Source of the DNA: Planctomycetales bacterium
GTDB taxonomy: Bacteria; Planctomycetota; Planctomycetia; Isosphaerales; Isosphaeraceae
Reading direction: 5' to 3'
Assembly (NCBI GenBank): GCA_027451455.1
Contig: DAIDJI010000023.1
Coordinates: 1-18,270, forward strand
DNA length: 18,270 nucleotides
Both the position numbers and the translations under genes were made by a program. This document shows positions 1 to 7,476 of the stretch, in pieces. Within the stretch, counting starts at the first letter, position 1; every line of letters starts with the position of its first letter. The notes under the pieces were generated by a model that ran no database searches, was not told the origin of the DNA, and saw only the letters and a program-made list of their open reading frames with translations.

Positions 1-1
1 C

Positions 2-166
2 CATCCCTATCCCGTCCAGGATGCCGCCGTCTTAACCCTCGACGAAAACCTCCTCGCCGCAGCCGGTATCCATCGCCCCCTTCACTCGCCGATCGCCCAC
101 TTCGCGCGGGGCGTCGACGTCCGGGTCTACCCAATCCGCAAGGTCAACGAATCCGCCCCCGCGTGA
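2..166 (+). CDS. DUF2071 (YqjF-like) protein, C-terminal fragment
   Basis: This frame is open from the left edge of the window and ends at TGA 164-166, giving 54 residues. It reads HPYPVQDAAVLTLDENLLAA, then an AAGI segment, then SPIAHFARGVDVRVYPIRKV. The pattern (His-Pro near a Pro-Val-Gln, an N-x-L-x-x-A-A-G-I stretch, then H-F/Y-A/S-R-x-x-D-V-x-V-x-P) is how DUF2071 proteins such as Bacillus YqjF end. The family is cytoplasmic and its biochemical role is not established. The start lies outside the window, so length and operon context cannot be judged. The family call rests on remembered consensus, not on a search. An opposite-strand frame at 32-271 is rejected as a shadow of this one. Confidence 0.6.
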   Translation, partial: HPYPVQDAAVLTLDENLLAAAGIHRPLHSPIAHFARGVDVRVYPIRKVNESAPA

Positions 167-485
167 CCATCGACGGCCTCCTTCCTTTCTCCACGGTGAC
201 CTCTCCAATCCTGAATCCCACCGATCGAATGAGCAGCCGACTTCCCATTCACGATCGCCCACCGCGATCAAGAGAGCGGCAAGGGCTTCGGGATTCGGGA
301 TCTCACAAAATCATGGTATTCGTTCATAGGTAAATCGAGACTCGATCGCTCGCCCTTACCCTCGGTCGAGGATCGACTCGTGGGGTCCGATGCCGGACTT
401 CCTCCAGACCGGATGCTCGCTTAGCTAGGCAAGAGCATGGGCTTGCGTAACACGGGCCTCTGAACCTGTTGTTTCACGATGCAAT

Positions 486-514
486 TTGAATGCTTGTTAT
501 TTGAGATTTAAAAA
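486..514 (+). promoter_or_regulatory. Weak candidate promoter for the CAP-domain gene
   Basis: TTGAAT at 486-491 and TAAAAA at 509-514 are separated by 17 nt, each matching 4 of 6 sigma70 consensus bases. The pair lies inside an imperfect inverted repeat (486-502 with 512-525), which could be an operator or leader structure. If used, it gives a leader of about 200 nt. Confidence 0.3.
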
Positions 515-537
515 TAAGCATGCAAGTCCAACTTTTT

Positions 538-561
538 GGATGTTGTTTTTCGGCAACATCC
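538..561 (+). other. Leader hairpin, 8-bp perfect stem
   Basis: GGATGTTG (538-545) pairs perfectly with CAACATCC (554-561) around the loop TTTTTCGG. It lies in the presumed 5' leader of the CAP-domain gene. No poly-T follows, so it is not an obvious terminator. I do not recognise it as part of a known riboswitch class. Confidence 0.45.
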
Positions 562-724
562 CAGAAAAGGGTTGCATTCCGGGGAAGAACATCCCATTCT
601 TGTCGTTTCACATGGGTTGCCCGGGATATCCGGAGAGGGACTTCCCGGATTCGGGTTACCAGTGGCAAGGAACGGGATTCGGCGTAGTGATCCCGGCCCA
701 TGTGCCTTCAGGGAGATTTGTCCG

Positions 725-1477
725 TTGCAGAACCCGACGCACAACTTGCGGAAGAACTTCGTGGTGGGTCTTGGTCTGATGGCTGCGGCGACGTTGGCCG
801 CCCCGGTAGCCCAGGCACAGACCTATTACTATCCTGCGGGTGGGGCCATGCAGGCTCCCGCCTACTACTACTCACCCGCGACGTACGCGGTTCAGCCTAC
901 CTGGAACGGGTATGCTCCGCAGACCTACCAGGCCGGCTATTCGATGCCTGTTTATCAGGCAACGTATACCCCGCAATATTACCAGCCGACCTATACTCAG
1001 GCGGCCTATACGCCAACGGCTGTCCAGCCTACGGCGACGCAGCCGCAATACGTACCGACGAGCTATGTCCAGCCGACCACGTCGGCGGCCTCTCCGGTGA
1101 CCGAAGCACCTGCTTCGGAGAGCACGAGTGCGGCCACGAATCCAACGACGTCCGCCCCTGCGGCGTCTTCCGGAGATCCCTACGGTTTCACCGCCTGGCT
1201 CAATGCCACCCGGGCCTCGTATGGGCTTTCACCGGTCGGCTACGACTCGAACCTGGAAAACTGGGCGGCGATGAACAGCGCCCAGCAAGCCTCGAGTGGC
1301 CTCGGGCATTTCGTGATGGGGCCTGCCCGCCGTCAGAATTCGGCGATGGGTGGGTATCCCGGCATTGAGACCATGTGGATGAACTCGCCGGCGCACCGCG
1401 CCGCGCTCCTAGACCCGACGATCCAGTGGATTGGCATCGCAGCCTACGGGGCCTACTGGACGTTCAACGCCTACTGA
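725..1477 (+). CDS. Secreted CAP (SCP-like) domain protein with Tyr/Gln/Pro-rich linker
   Basis: The chosen start is TTG at 725, with GGGAGA at 711-716 placed 8 nt upstream, giving 250 residues. An in-frame ATG at 536 would add 63 residues that do not look like protein and would hide the signal peptide. Residues 1-31 form a Sec signal peptide (basic n-region LRKN, hydrophobic VVGLGLMAAATLAAP, cleavage after AQA). Residues 32-150 are a low-complexity stretch rich in Tyr, Gln, Pro and Thr, with many YQ, YTP and QPT repeats. Residues 151-250 resemble a CAP/SCP domain: N-x-x-R near 159-163, GLGH with His195, IE with Glu215, SPAHRA with His224, then an IGIAAYGAYW strand. CAP proteins are typically extracellular; bacterial members have no single agreed activity. 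The domain is short (about 100 residues against 120-150), so it may be a minimal version. The gene converges with the lipoprotein gene that follows. Confidence 0.75.
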   Translation: MQNPTHNLRKNFVVGLGLMAAATLAAPVAQAQTYYYPAGGAMQAPAYYYSPATYAVQPTWNGYAPQTYQAGYSMPVYQATYTPQYYQPTYTQAAYTPTAVQPTATQPQYVPTSYVQPTTSAASPVTEAPASESTSAATNPTTSAPAASSGDPYGFTAWLNATRASYGLSPVGYDSNLENWAAMNSAQQASSGLGHFVMGPARRQNSAMGGYPGIETMWMNSPAHRAALLDPTIQWIGIAAYGAYWTFNAY

Positions 1478-1511
1478 GCCCCAACCCCCCCTCATCAGGG
1501 GCGGAGAGATT

Positions 1512-1539
1512 GGGCGGGCATGGAAGCTCGCCCCTGTTT
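1512..1539 (+). terminator. Hairpin between convergent genes, candidate terminator
   Basis: GGGCGGGC (1512-1519) pairs with GCTCGCCC (1526-1533) through 8 bp including one G-T, with loop ATGGAA, followed by CTGTTT. It lies 35 nt after the stop of the CAP-domain gene and could end its transcript. On the opposite strand it lacks a T-tract. A second small foldback (CGATC/GATCG, 1541-1556) follows. Confidence 0.5.
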
Positions 1540-1565
1540 CCGATCGTCGTTGATCGGTCTCCGAC

Positions 1566-2204
1566 TTAAAGCAGAAGGGCTTCCCGGATCTGGCGGAGGA
1601 TGATCTGCTCCAGGGCCGTATCACGCCCCTTTGGGATGAATCCTAACGGTGTTTGCACCGTACCGACGACCTGCCGCGTCCGGTTGACTGGAAAATCATT
1701 GTAATAGGCGGCTCGGCCAGCCGGCTGGCTGGCGGGTTTCGCCAGATCCTCCAGCTCCTTGAAAACCTCCACCTTCACCAGATAGCCCCCAGTCGGTCCC
1801 GGCTCGACATGAACCACGGCGAACCGGCGGATGGTTTGCAAGGTGGCCTCGAGCCGGTCGCGGAATGTGGCGGCATCGCCGGTCCACGGCTCGATCAGCG
1901 TCCCGGTCATCTCGCTTTCGGTCCGGATTGTCCCCGCCAGCCGATTCTCGGAGGCGATTGGGAAGTGGCGGTTGACCTGCGCCACGGACCGGTTCCAGAC
2001 GAGGTCGAAGTCCTCGGAGGGGACCGGCATCGGGTTGGGAACGGGTGGGGGCGGGGTGAAAAGCTGGGTAAGGTCGGGAACCTTCCACTGCGGGAGTTCC
2101 CACTCGGGAAGTTTCCACGAGGAGGGACCCGAGGCACATCCCGAGGCGCCGACCGCCACGAGAAACGCCAGGGCCGCCCGAGCCGCGATCTTACCGCTTT
2201 CCAT
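1566..2204 (-). CDS. Lipoprotein of unknown function with W-x-x-P repeats
   Basis: The protein has 212 residues from ATG 2204, preceded by GAGG at 2214-2217 (9 nt away). An upstream in-frame ATG at 2258 would add 18 residues and also has a purine-rich region before it, so the start is not settled. Residues 1-23 are a lipoprotein signal: basic start, hydrophobic AALAFLVAVG, then ASG before Cys23. Directly after the lipid-anchored Cys come three tandem pentapeptides, WKLPE, WELPQ and WKVPD (residues 30-44), then a Pro-rich tether (PPPPVPNPMPVP). The rest is a mixed alpha/beta domain with FDLVWNRSVAQVNRHFP and GGYLVKVEVFKELEDL segments and the C-terminal LEQIILRQIREALLL. I do not recognise the family. 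It is probably attached to the outer or cytoplasmic membrane and faces the periplasm. It stands alone between a convergent gene and a non-coding gap. Confidence 0.7.
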   Translation of the reverse strand: MESGKIAARAALAFLVAVGASGCASGPSSWKLPEWELPQWKVPDLTQLFTPPPPVPNPMPVPSEDFDLVWNRSVAQVNRHFPIASENRLAGTIRTESEMTGTLIEPWTGDAATFRDRLEATLQTIRRFAVVHVEPGPTGGYLVKVEVFKELEDLAKPASQPAGRAAYYNDFPVNRTRQVVGTVQTPLGFIPKGRDTALEQIILRQIREALLL

Positions 2205-2938
2205 GGTCAACGGCCTCGCACCGGTCCGTTCGTTCCCCCGCGCTGATGGCGATGCCATCGGGGATCGACTTTCCCCGATCCTCGACCCTGGAGCGCCGGC
2301 GACGTCGGGAGGGTGGGCCGTTGCAATCCGGCCCGGGACAGGACCCGCCCCATTCCTTCGTCACCCTTCGATTGCGATCGCGCCGCCCGACGGGCCGCGA
2401 GATGATGATTCCCGTCAACACGGATCGACCGATCGCGGCGGTATCCTGCGACTTTTCGTCGGATTCGACAAGATCGATTCCCGATCCGGGCCCGGCTTCG
2501 CGGCCATGACCTATGTTTTCCTTGAGGGGCAAATCCGCTCGACACCGGCCGGGCCGCTGAGCCCGACGGCCTGGAGCCCCCTCAACGCTCGTGGGTCTCA
2601 GAAGCGCCGCCCCGGCTCCTGGACGTACCGGGCGTTCCCAATGGCCTCGGCCGGGTCCCCTTGATCTGGCCCTTGTGGTTGCGAGGGTCCAGGGCCCGAG
2701 ACGAGAAGAGTCGAGACGAGACAGGGGGCCTCGCTCCGGCTTGAAATCGATCTCCGAGGCCGATGGGCTTCTGGTCCAGGCCGCGGAAGCGAGGGTCGGG
2801 AAATGCGCCCGGCCAACAAAAATCGGCTCCTCACGACGTGCTCTTGAGGGGGCCGGCACGGCGGCTTGACCGATCGGGGCAAGCCGCCGGACTGGGGACG
2901 GAGGGGATCCGGAACAAAGAATTGAGGAGTCGCGAGCC
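2205..2938. other. Non-coding gap
   Basis: Several open frames cross this stretch on both strands, but their translations are Arg/Pro/Ser/Gly-rich, overlap one another and show no domain, signal peptide or good ribosome-binding site, so none is called. Two structures stand out: a 10-bp direct repeat CGAGACGAGA at 2697-2706 and 2712-2721, and a strong hairpin at 2859-2889 listed separately. The start of this gap may hold the promoter of the minus-strand lipoprotein gene; I could not pick one with confidence. Confidence 0.5.
2859..2889 (+). other. Strong hairpin upstream of the GGDEF-like gene
   Basis: CGGCGGCTTG (2859-2868) is the perfect reverse complement of CAAGCCGCCG (2880-2889), with an 11-nt loop that itself contains the palindrome CCGATCGG. 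It ends 49 nt before the start codon of the next gene. There is no T-tract after it, so a leader structure or a protein-binding site is as likely as a terminator. Confidence 0.4.
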
Positions 2939-4072
2939 ATGCCCGAGAGCAGCAAAATGACCAAAGCCTGGCGGACCGATCCAGTGGAGATGGGGGCGAT
3001 GGACCGGCCCAGGGCCACGTTACGACGGGATCGCGCGGGAGTTCTGAAAAAGCGATCCGTCTCGCGGTCGACGCTCTTACGGCTCGGAGCCTCCGTCGCA
3101 CGAGCGGGACGCCTGACCTGGTCGCGCTCCGACCGTGCGCGACCCGGCCGGTTCGAGAAGGCTCTTGAGAGCTTTGCGGCGGAGCTGGCCTCGACGACCG
3201 ATCCCAGGACGATCGAGTCGGCCTTGCTCCGGTTCGTCCGAGGGATCGCGCCCTCGGCGCGGGCGGAGATCCGCCGCGAGCCGGCCGACCAGCCAGCGGA
3301 CGTCGAGGGCCATCTGGCGGTCTTCCCCGTCCGATGCGGCGGTTCGGACCACGCCGAGCTGCGGGTCGACCTGGATCACGTGACCGATGCCCGGGGAATT
3401 CGACGGCAACTCTCGGTCGGCTGCACGCTGGCCGGCACAGCCCTGGAGGGAGCCCGGCTCCATGCCGGCTGGATCGAGGTCGAGTCCCGTCCGGTCGATC
3501 TCAATGGCGACGATCTGGCCGAGCGTTCCGTGCACCAGGGCGCCGAAGTCGTCCGTGACGCCACCTTCCTCAACGCGGTCTTGCCCTTCGCCCTGGGCCA
3601 ATCGCGACGCCACGGAGAACCGCTGGCGCTCCTTTGCGTCAAGCTCGACCGTCTGGGGGCGATCCGCGATCTCCTTGGTGCCCAGTGGGCCGATCGATTG
3701 GTTCATGAACTGGCTGGGATCATTGGCTCGATCGTTCGATCCAGCGACATCGTGGCCCGACTGGAGGACGACCGAATCGTGGCGCTCCTGGTTCGCTCGA
3801 AGACCGAGGGCGCCCGGAAGGTGGCTCGGGGGATCGTTCGGGCCGTGCGCGAGTCTGGGCTGGGTTCGCCCCATCTCTCGGGTGTGAGCGTCTCGATCGG
3901 CGTGGCCGGCTTCCCCGATCTTGCCGGCGACGCCGCGTCCTTGCTCGAAATCGCTGACGAGGCGATGACCACCGCCCGCGCGGAGGGCGGCGACCGGATC
4001 GTCGAGGCTTGCCCGAGGGCCGCCGCCGAACCGGCCGCCTGCGGCTCCAAGGCTGCGGCCTGCCTCGGCTGA
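2939..4072 (+). CDS. GAF-like plus degenerate GGDEF protein, likely c-di-GMP receptor
   Basis: The protein has 377 residues; ATG 2939 has GAGGAG at 2924-2929, 9 nt upstream, so the start is well supported. Residues 1-70 are basic and probably disordered. Residues about 72-175 look like a GAF-type sensory fold. Residues about 205-357 match the GGDEF fold: DATFLNAVLPFALGQSRRHG, then LALLCVKLDRLGAIRD, then RSSD-IVARL-EDDRI, then VSVSIGVAGFP and the end ADEAMTTARAEGGDRIVEA. The signature GGDEF is replaced by EDDRI (276-280), so diguanylate cyclase activity is unlikely. The RxxD inhibitory site (Arg267-Asp270) sits exactly five residues before it and is intact. By analogy with PelD (GAF plus degenerate GGDEF that binds c-di-GMP through RxxD), it may be a c-di-GMP effector. 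No membrane segment is evident. The stop lies 3 nt from the stop of the convergent SGNH gene. Confidence 0.7.
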   Translation: MPESSKMTKAWRTDPVEMGAMDRPRATLRRDRAGVLKKRSVSRSTLLRLGASVARAGRLTWSRSDRARPGRFEKALESFAAELASTTDPRTIESALLRFVRGIAPSARAEIRREPADQPADVEGHLAVFPVRCGGSDHAELRVDLDHVTDARGIRRQLSVGCTLAGTALEGARLHAGWIEVESRPVDLNGDDLAERSVHQGAEVVRDATFLNAVLPFALGQSRRHGEPLALLCVKLDRLGAIRDLLGAQWADRLVHELAGIIGSIVRSSDIVARLEDDRIVALLVRSKTEGARKVARGIVRAVRESGLGSPHLSGVSVSIGVAGFPDLAGDAASLLEIADEAMTTARAEGGDRIVEACPRAAAEPAACGSKAAACLG

Positions 4073-4075
4073 TCG

Positions 4076-5890
4076 CTATCGGGATGGGAGCGATCTCGAC
4101 TCGATCGGCTGGGATCCGTCCAGCACGGGAACGGGCTCGGGCATCCCGATATTCGGCAGGCCGAGCGACTCGGGCGCCTCACCCGCCTCGATGCGCTCGA
4201 CAGCTTCCGCGAAAACGCGCTTCTTCTCCTGGCGGTACGACGGATCGTACCGCATCGGCCAGGTCCGGTCGTAGAACATGATCCCCCAGAGGCAGATGCG
4301 TCGCCAGACGGCCGATCCAATCTCGAAATGGTCGGCGCATCGGGCGGGATCGACCGTCGGGGCAGGGGCGTCAGCGGGCCATCCGAACGCACGGCGGGCG
4401 TGGAGCGCCCGCAGGATCGCCTGGGCGATCGCAATCTGACCGCGGAACGAGGGGTGCATTCCATCGTGGAAGAGACCCTCGTCCAGCAGGCCGCGACGCC
4501 CAATCGCGTGAAAATACGCCTGGCCGTCGAGAAAGAGGGAGCCTCGGTGGCGGCCGGCGACCTCCCGGTAGACCTCCTGGAAGTCCGTCGGGCACCGCAT
4601 CGGGTAGCCGTCGAAGTCGCGAGCGGCGACGGCGTGGCGATAGGCACCCTCGCGATCTCCAGCGCGATCCAGGAGTTGCGAGAGCCGGTAATGGGCCTCG
4701 GCGAATCCAGGCTGGCGATCGAGCAGGGCGCGATAGGCCGTCCGGGCCGCATCGGGATCCTTGACCTCAAGCCGGCGGGCGGCGAGAAAATCACGCTCGA
4801 ACGCGATCCGCTCCGCCCGGGGAGTCTCTGGCGACAGATACGACCGATTCGGCTCGAAGCCCGAGTCATTCGCCGGAGGCGAAATCAGCATCGGCAGAGC
4901 ACCAATCTGCTCGGCATACGAGACAATCGTTTCGAGCCGGCGGCGGAAGTCCTCGACCAGCGCCCGACGCTCGTCAGCGGTGAAGGCGGGGACGTCAACC
5001 AGCGCGCGATGACCACCCGGCGGCGGCGGGATGGCGATCCGGCACCGATCGGCCGTCCGTCGGATCAGTCCGCAGAGGGGCGAGGCCGCCTCCAGCCTCG
5101 TGACCAGAAGCTCCAGAGGCGTCGGGGCATCGGCATCGAGATAATACCGAGGCTCGCGGGCCGCCTGGAATCGCGACGAGAACTCGTTGTGGCCGCTGTA
5201 GACGATCATCAGATCGGGGCGGCGGGTGAGAAAATCGCCGAGCCGCCTGTGCTGCGAGGCCAGCGAATCGCCCGACGTCGCCAGCACCTGGAGCCCAACC
5301 GGCCGATCGGGGAAGATCTCTCGAAGCCGCCAGGCGACGATCTCGCCGATCGAAACCCAGAAGTTATAAGGAACCCCCTCCGCGCTGGAGCCCCCCAGAA
5401 CGGCGATCTCGATCGTCCGATCGCCAGGCCGATCGGGAAACTCCGTACGCAAAGAAACATCCGCGGCCTGGCCCGGCATCTCGTACGCCTGCTGGTACGG
5501 GTCGGGCGGTCTTGCGACAGGGTCGCCCGGCGAGTGGACCGCCCGGATCGCCGCCGCGGTCTCCGCCATCGCGATCGAAACGGCAAGCGAGCCGCAGAAT
5601 AGGAGCCCGCGGGCGATCGTCCGACGCGAGGGCCAGCACCTCGGAGTACGCGCCAGCAAGATCGCCAGACCCAGGGCGACGGGCAAGGAGAGACCCGCCG
5701 CAAGTACGTAGGCAATCTCCAGCCCGACCAGAAAGGCCACGGCGGCCCGCCAGTACGCCACGCCTGGGACGACCGACTGGATCCAGACGACAGCGACGAT
5801 CGCCAGCAGAACGATCGGCGCCAGAACGGCCGTCCACCGGAGCAGCCGGCCGGGCGTGAGCCGGCTCTCCGGACCTGGTGCGCTCATCAT
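4076..5890 (-). CDS. Membrane-anchored SGNH/GDSL-type hydrolase with TPR-like insert
   Basis: The protein has 604 residues. ATG 5890 is chosen because GAGGAGG at 5899-5905 lies 8 nt upstream; an in-frame TTG at 5896 is too close to that site. Hydrophobic segments at about 19-38, 47-81 (probably two helices) and 94-113 anchor the N-terminus. The SGNH blocks follow: VLGGSSAEG with candidate nucleophile Ser168, an SGDS glycine near 207, YSGHNEF with Asn235, and DGMHPS with Asp476 and His479. Between blocks III and V is a helical insert (about 372-428: DPDAARTAYRALLDRQPG, AHYRLSQLLDRAGD) that resembles one or two TPR units. SGNH proteins of this layout act on esters or acyl groups, often on exported glycans or lipids; the substrate here is unknown. 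The gene lies 112 nt downstream of the DUF1559 gene on the same strand and may share its transcript. Confidence 0.75.
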   Translation of the reverse strand: MMSAPGPESRLTPGRLLRWTAVLAPIVLLAIVAVVWIQSVVPGVAYWRAAVAFLVGLEIAYVLAAGLSLPVALGLAILLARTPRCWPSRRTIARGLLFCGSLAVSIAMAETAAAIRAVHSPGDPVARPPDPYQQAYEMPGQAADVSLRTEFPDRPGDRTIEIAVLGGSSAEGVPYNFWVSIGEIVAWRLREIFPDRPVGLQVLATSGDSLASQHRRLGDFLTRRPDLMIVYSGHNEFSSRFQAAREPRYYLDADAPTPLELLVTRLEAASPLCGLIRRTADRCRIAIPPPPGGHRALVDVPAFTADERRALVEDFRRRLETIVSYAEQIGALPMLISPPANDSGFEPNRSYLSPETPRAERIAFERDFLAARRLEVKDPDAARTAYRALLDRQPGFAEAHYRLSQLLDRAGDREGAYRHAVAARDFDGYPMRCPTDFQEVYREVAGRHRGSLFLDGQAYFHAIGRRGLLDEGLFHDGMHPSFRGQIAIAQAILRALHARRAFGWPADAPAPTVDPARCADHFEIGSAVWRRICLWGIMFYDRTWPMRYDPSYRQEKKRVFAEAVERIEAGEAPESLGLPNIGMPEPVPVLDGSQPIESRSLPSR

Positions 5891-5943
5891 ATCCAAAACC
5901 TCCTCGCTCGCCGGTGAGCTACCCGATCCTATCGAAGTTCGGG

Positions 5944-5959
5944 CCCGGAATCATCCGGG
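5944..5959 (-). terminator. Hairpin after the DUF1559 gene, weak terminator or processing site
   Basis: CCCGGA and TCCGGG form a perfect 6-bp stem around a 4-nt loop, about 44 nt past the DUF1559 stop on the minus strand. No T-tract follows, so it may only attenuate transcription into the SGNH gene. Confidence 0.3.
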
Positions 5960-6002
5960 AAGGCCGCCGGGTCGAGCGAGGAGTTCATCAGAGCCGAGGC
6001 GC

Positions 6003-7040
6003 TCAGTATGAGTCGGAGCTGACGACTTCTCCGCCGGCCCGGGTCGACAGCGACTGGTAAGTCGGCATCTGTGAACCGGCCCTCAGCGAGAACGGCGGAC
6101 CGCCAGGGGCCAGCGGCGGGGGATTCGAACCGTTGGGCAACGACCACGAACTGATCGAGTCCTTGAGAAACTTCACCGAGCCGTCAGCGAAGCCGAAGTT
6201 CACGCCGCCGGGATGGAAGCTCGAAGCCGACTGCGGGAAGATGTTGCCGTCGTCGCCGTTGGGGAACTTCGGGTTCATCGGATATCGGGTCGTGAACATC
6301 GTGTCGCCATAGTTAGCGGCCGTCCACCAGTGCCAGCAAATCTGATCGGCATAGTTCATTTTACCGTAGGCAAACTCGCCGGTCATGATCGTGTTGCTGG
6401 TGCCGTCGGTGATGCTGGCAATGGTTACGTTCTGGAACTTGATGATCACGCCATTCTGATTGGCAGCCAGAGTCGGCGTGTTGGCGGCATAGGGATTCTG
6501 GCCGTTGCTCATCGCGAACCATGTCCCAGCGTTGCCGCCATAGGAGGTGAATCGCATGAAAACGTGCTGGCCTGGACACCAGCCGCCGAAGTCTCCTGGT
6601 CCGTAGGTGTCGAGCGACTGTGAGACCGAAGGATCGCTGGGGCACCACATCCAGCTATTTCCGATATTGTGGATCGTGGAATTGAAGCACGTGTTGACGT
6701 GCAAGCTAAGATTCATGGCATTCCAGACATTGCTTCCCTCAATGTACTGGGTGAGCGCCAGCAGGTAGCTGTGGCTGGAGTGTGGCCCGTTGCTGACGCC
6801 GTTCGTATTGAAAATCTCGATGACGGTCGCGCCGGGCGGATAAGTGCTATTGGCACTCTCATAATTCATCGCGGCCAGGCCGATTTGCTTCAGGTTGTTG
6901 ATGCACGAGGCGCGTCGGGCGGCCTCGCGAGCTGCCTGAACGGCTGGGAGTAGAAGGGCGATCAGCACGGCGATGATGGCGATCACCACCAGCAACTCGA
7001 TCAGGGTGAAGCCGCGGCGGTCGGTGCGCTCTAGGGACAC
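6003..7040 (-). CDS. DUF1559 protein with type IV prepilin-like N-terminus
   Basis: The protein has 345 residues. GTG 7040 is chosen because GGAGG at 7048-7052 lies 7 nt upstream and because it leaves a normal short prepilin leader (MSLERTDRRG). An ATG 90 nt further upstream would add a Pro-rich stretch. The cleavage site is after Gly10, before FTLIELLVVIAIIAVL, with the conserved Glu at position 5 of the mature protein. The helix continues into LLPAVQAAREAARR, followed by CINNLKQIGLAAMNYES. The C-terminus has the family motif SFHPGGVNFGFADGSVKFLKDSI. DUF1559 proteins are strongly expanded in planctomycetes; they are presumed surface or pseudopilus-like proteins of unknown role. A small lipoprotein gene lies 123 nt upstream on the same strand, which suggests co-transcription. 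Confidence 0.93.
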   Translation of the reverse strand: MSLERTDRRGFTLIELLVVIAIIAVLIALLLPAVQAAREAARRASCINNLKQIGLAAMNYESANSTYPPGATVIEIFNTNGVSNGPHSSHSYLLALTQYIEGSNVWNAMNLSLHVNTCFNSTIHNIGNSWMWCPSDPSVSQSLDTYGPGDFGGWCPGQHVFMRFTSYGGNAGTWFAMSNGQNPYAANTPTLAANQNGVIIKFQNVTIASITDGTSNTIMTGEFAYGKMNYADQICWHWWTAANYGDTMFTTRYPMNPKFPNGDDGNIFPQSASSFHPGGVNFGFADGSVKFLKDSISSWSLPNGSNPPPLAPGGPPFSLRAGSQMPTYQSLSTRAGGEVVSSDSY

Positions 7041-7163
7041 AGGCGTGCCTCCGGGTTGGAAAACGACGGGAAATTCGAACCGGGTGGCGGCGGACGGGGC
7101 CGGAGAATCCGGAGCTGACTTGAAGATCAACGGGAGTCATTCACTTCGGAAGTGGACGGAGGC

Positions 7164-7364
7164 TCAACGGGCATGCTGGTTGGTGCTCTTGGACTTGGAG
7201 GCGGGCGCAATCTGGCCGTCGTCAATCCCCAGTACGTCCTTCTTGGACTTCTTGGCGGCTGGCATCGAGCCGGCCTCAGGACTGCCACAGCCGGCGAGGC
7301 ACAAAAGGCCGCCGCTGAGGATGAGCGCCAGCGCGTGCCGACGAGCGGTAAAAGAGTCGTTCAT
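7164..7364 (-). CDS. Small lipoprotein upstream of the DUF1559 gene
   Basis: The protein has 66 residues. The signal peptide has a basic n-region (TARRH), a hydrophobic core ALALILSGGLLC and a classical lipobox L-A-G-C with Cys26. The mature part is only about 40 residues, rich in Lys and Ser (AAKKSKKD, SKSKS) and probably unstructured. Tiny lipoproteins next to DUF1559 genes are common in planctomycetes; their role is unknown. The ribosome-binding site (GAAAGA about 8 nt upstream) is weak. It shares a divergent region with the cytochrome gene on the other strand. Confidence 0.75.
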   Translation of the reverse strand: MNDSFTARRHALALILSGGLLCLAGCGSPEAGSMPAAKKSKKDVLGIDDGQIAPASKSKSTNQHAR

Positions 7365-7476
7365 CGTGCGTCTTTCGGATCGAGAGGACGTTCGGTGTGA
7401 GCCCGGGTTCCTTCCGGGAGGACGAATCCTGTTTACTTATCTCGCTTGCCATCGGCGCAGCGACGAGTGCGAAATG

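Larger units (their letters stand above)
167..724 (+). other. Non-coding stretch and AT-rich structured leader before the CAP-domain gene
   Basis: No convincing gene is seen here. From about 480 the composition turns AT-rich and contains several foldbacks: an imperfect inverted repeat at 486-502/512-525, a perfect 8-bp hairpin at 538-561, and repeated short blocks (ACATCCCA at 556-563 and 589-596; GGGTTGC at 569-575 and 614-620). The translated frame that runs through 536-724 does not look like protein, so the stretch reads better as promoter plus a long 5' leader than as an N-terminal extension of the next gene. Confidence 0.5.

Noticed and set aside
1831..2664. Plus-strand frame of 277 codons opposite the W-x-x-P lipoprotein gene
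   Set aside because: It lies antisense to a gene with a clear lipoprotein signal, and its translation is low-complexity; typical of high-GC shadow frames.
2697..2721. Two copies of CGAGACGAGA as a possible repeat array
   Set aside because: Only two short copies with a 5-nt gap; too little to call an array or operator set.
2191..3018. Long minus-strand open frame across the gap before the GGDEF-like gene
   Set aside because: Its product is Arg/Pro/Gly-rich with no domain, it overlaps the start of two supported genes, and it has no good ribosome-binding site.
4328..5602. 424-codon plus-strand frame opposite the SGNH hydrolase
   Set aside because: Antisense to a gene with all SGNH blocks; the translation is Arg/Glu-rich and featureless.
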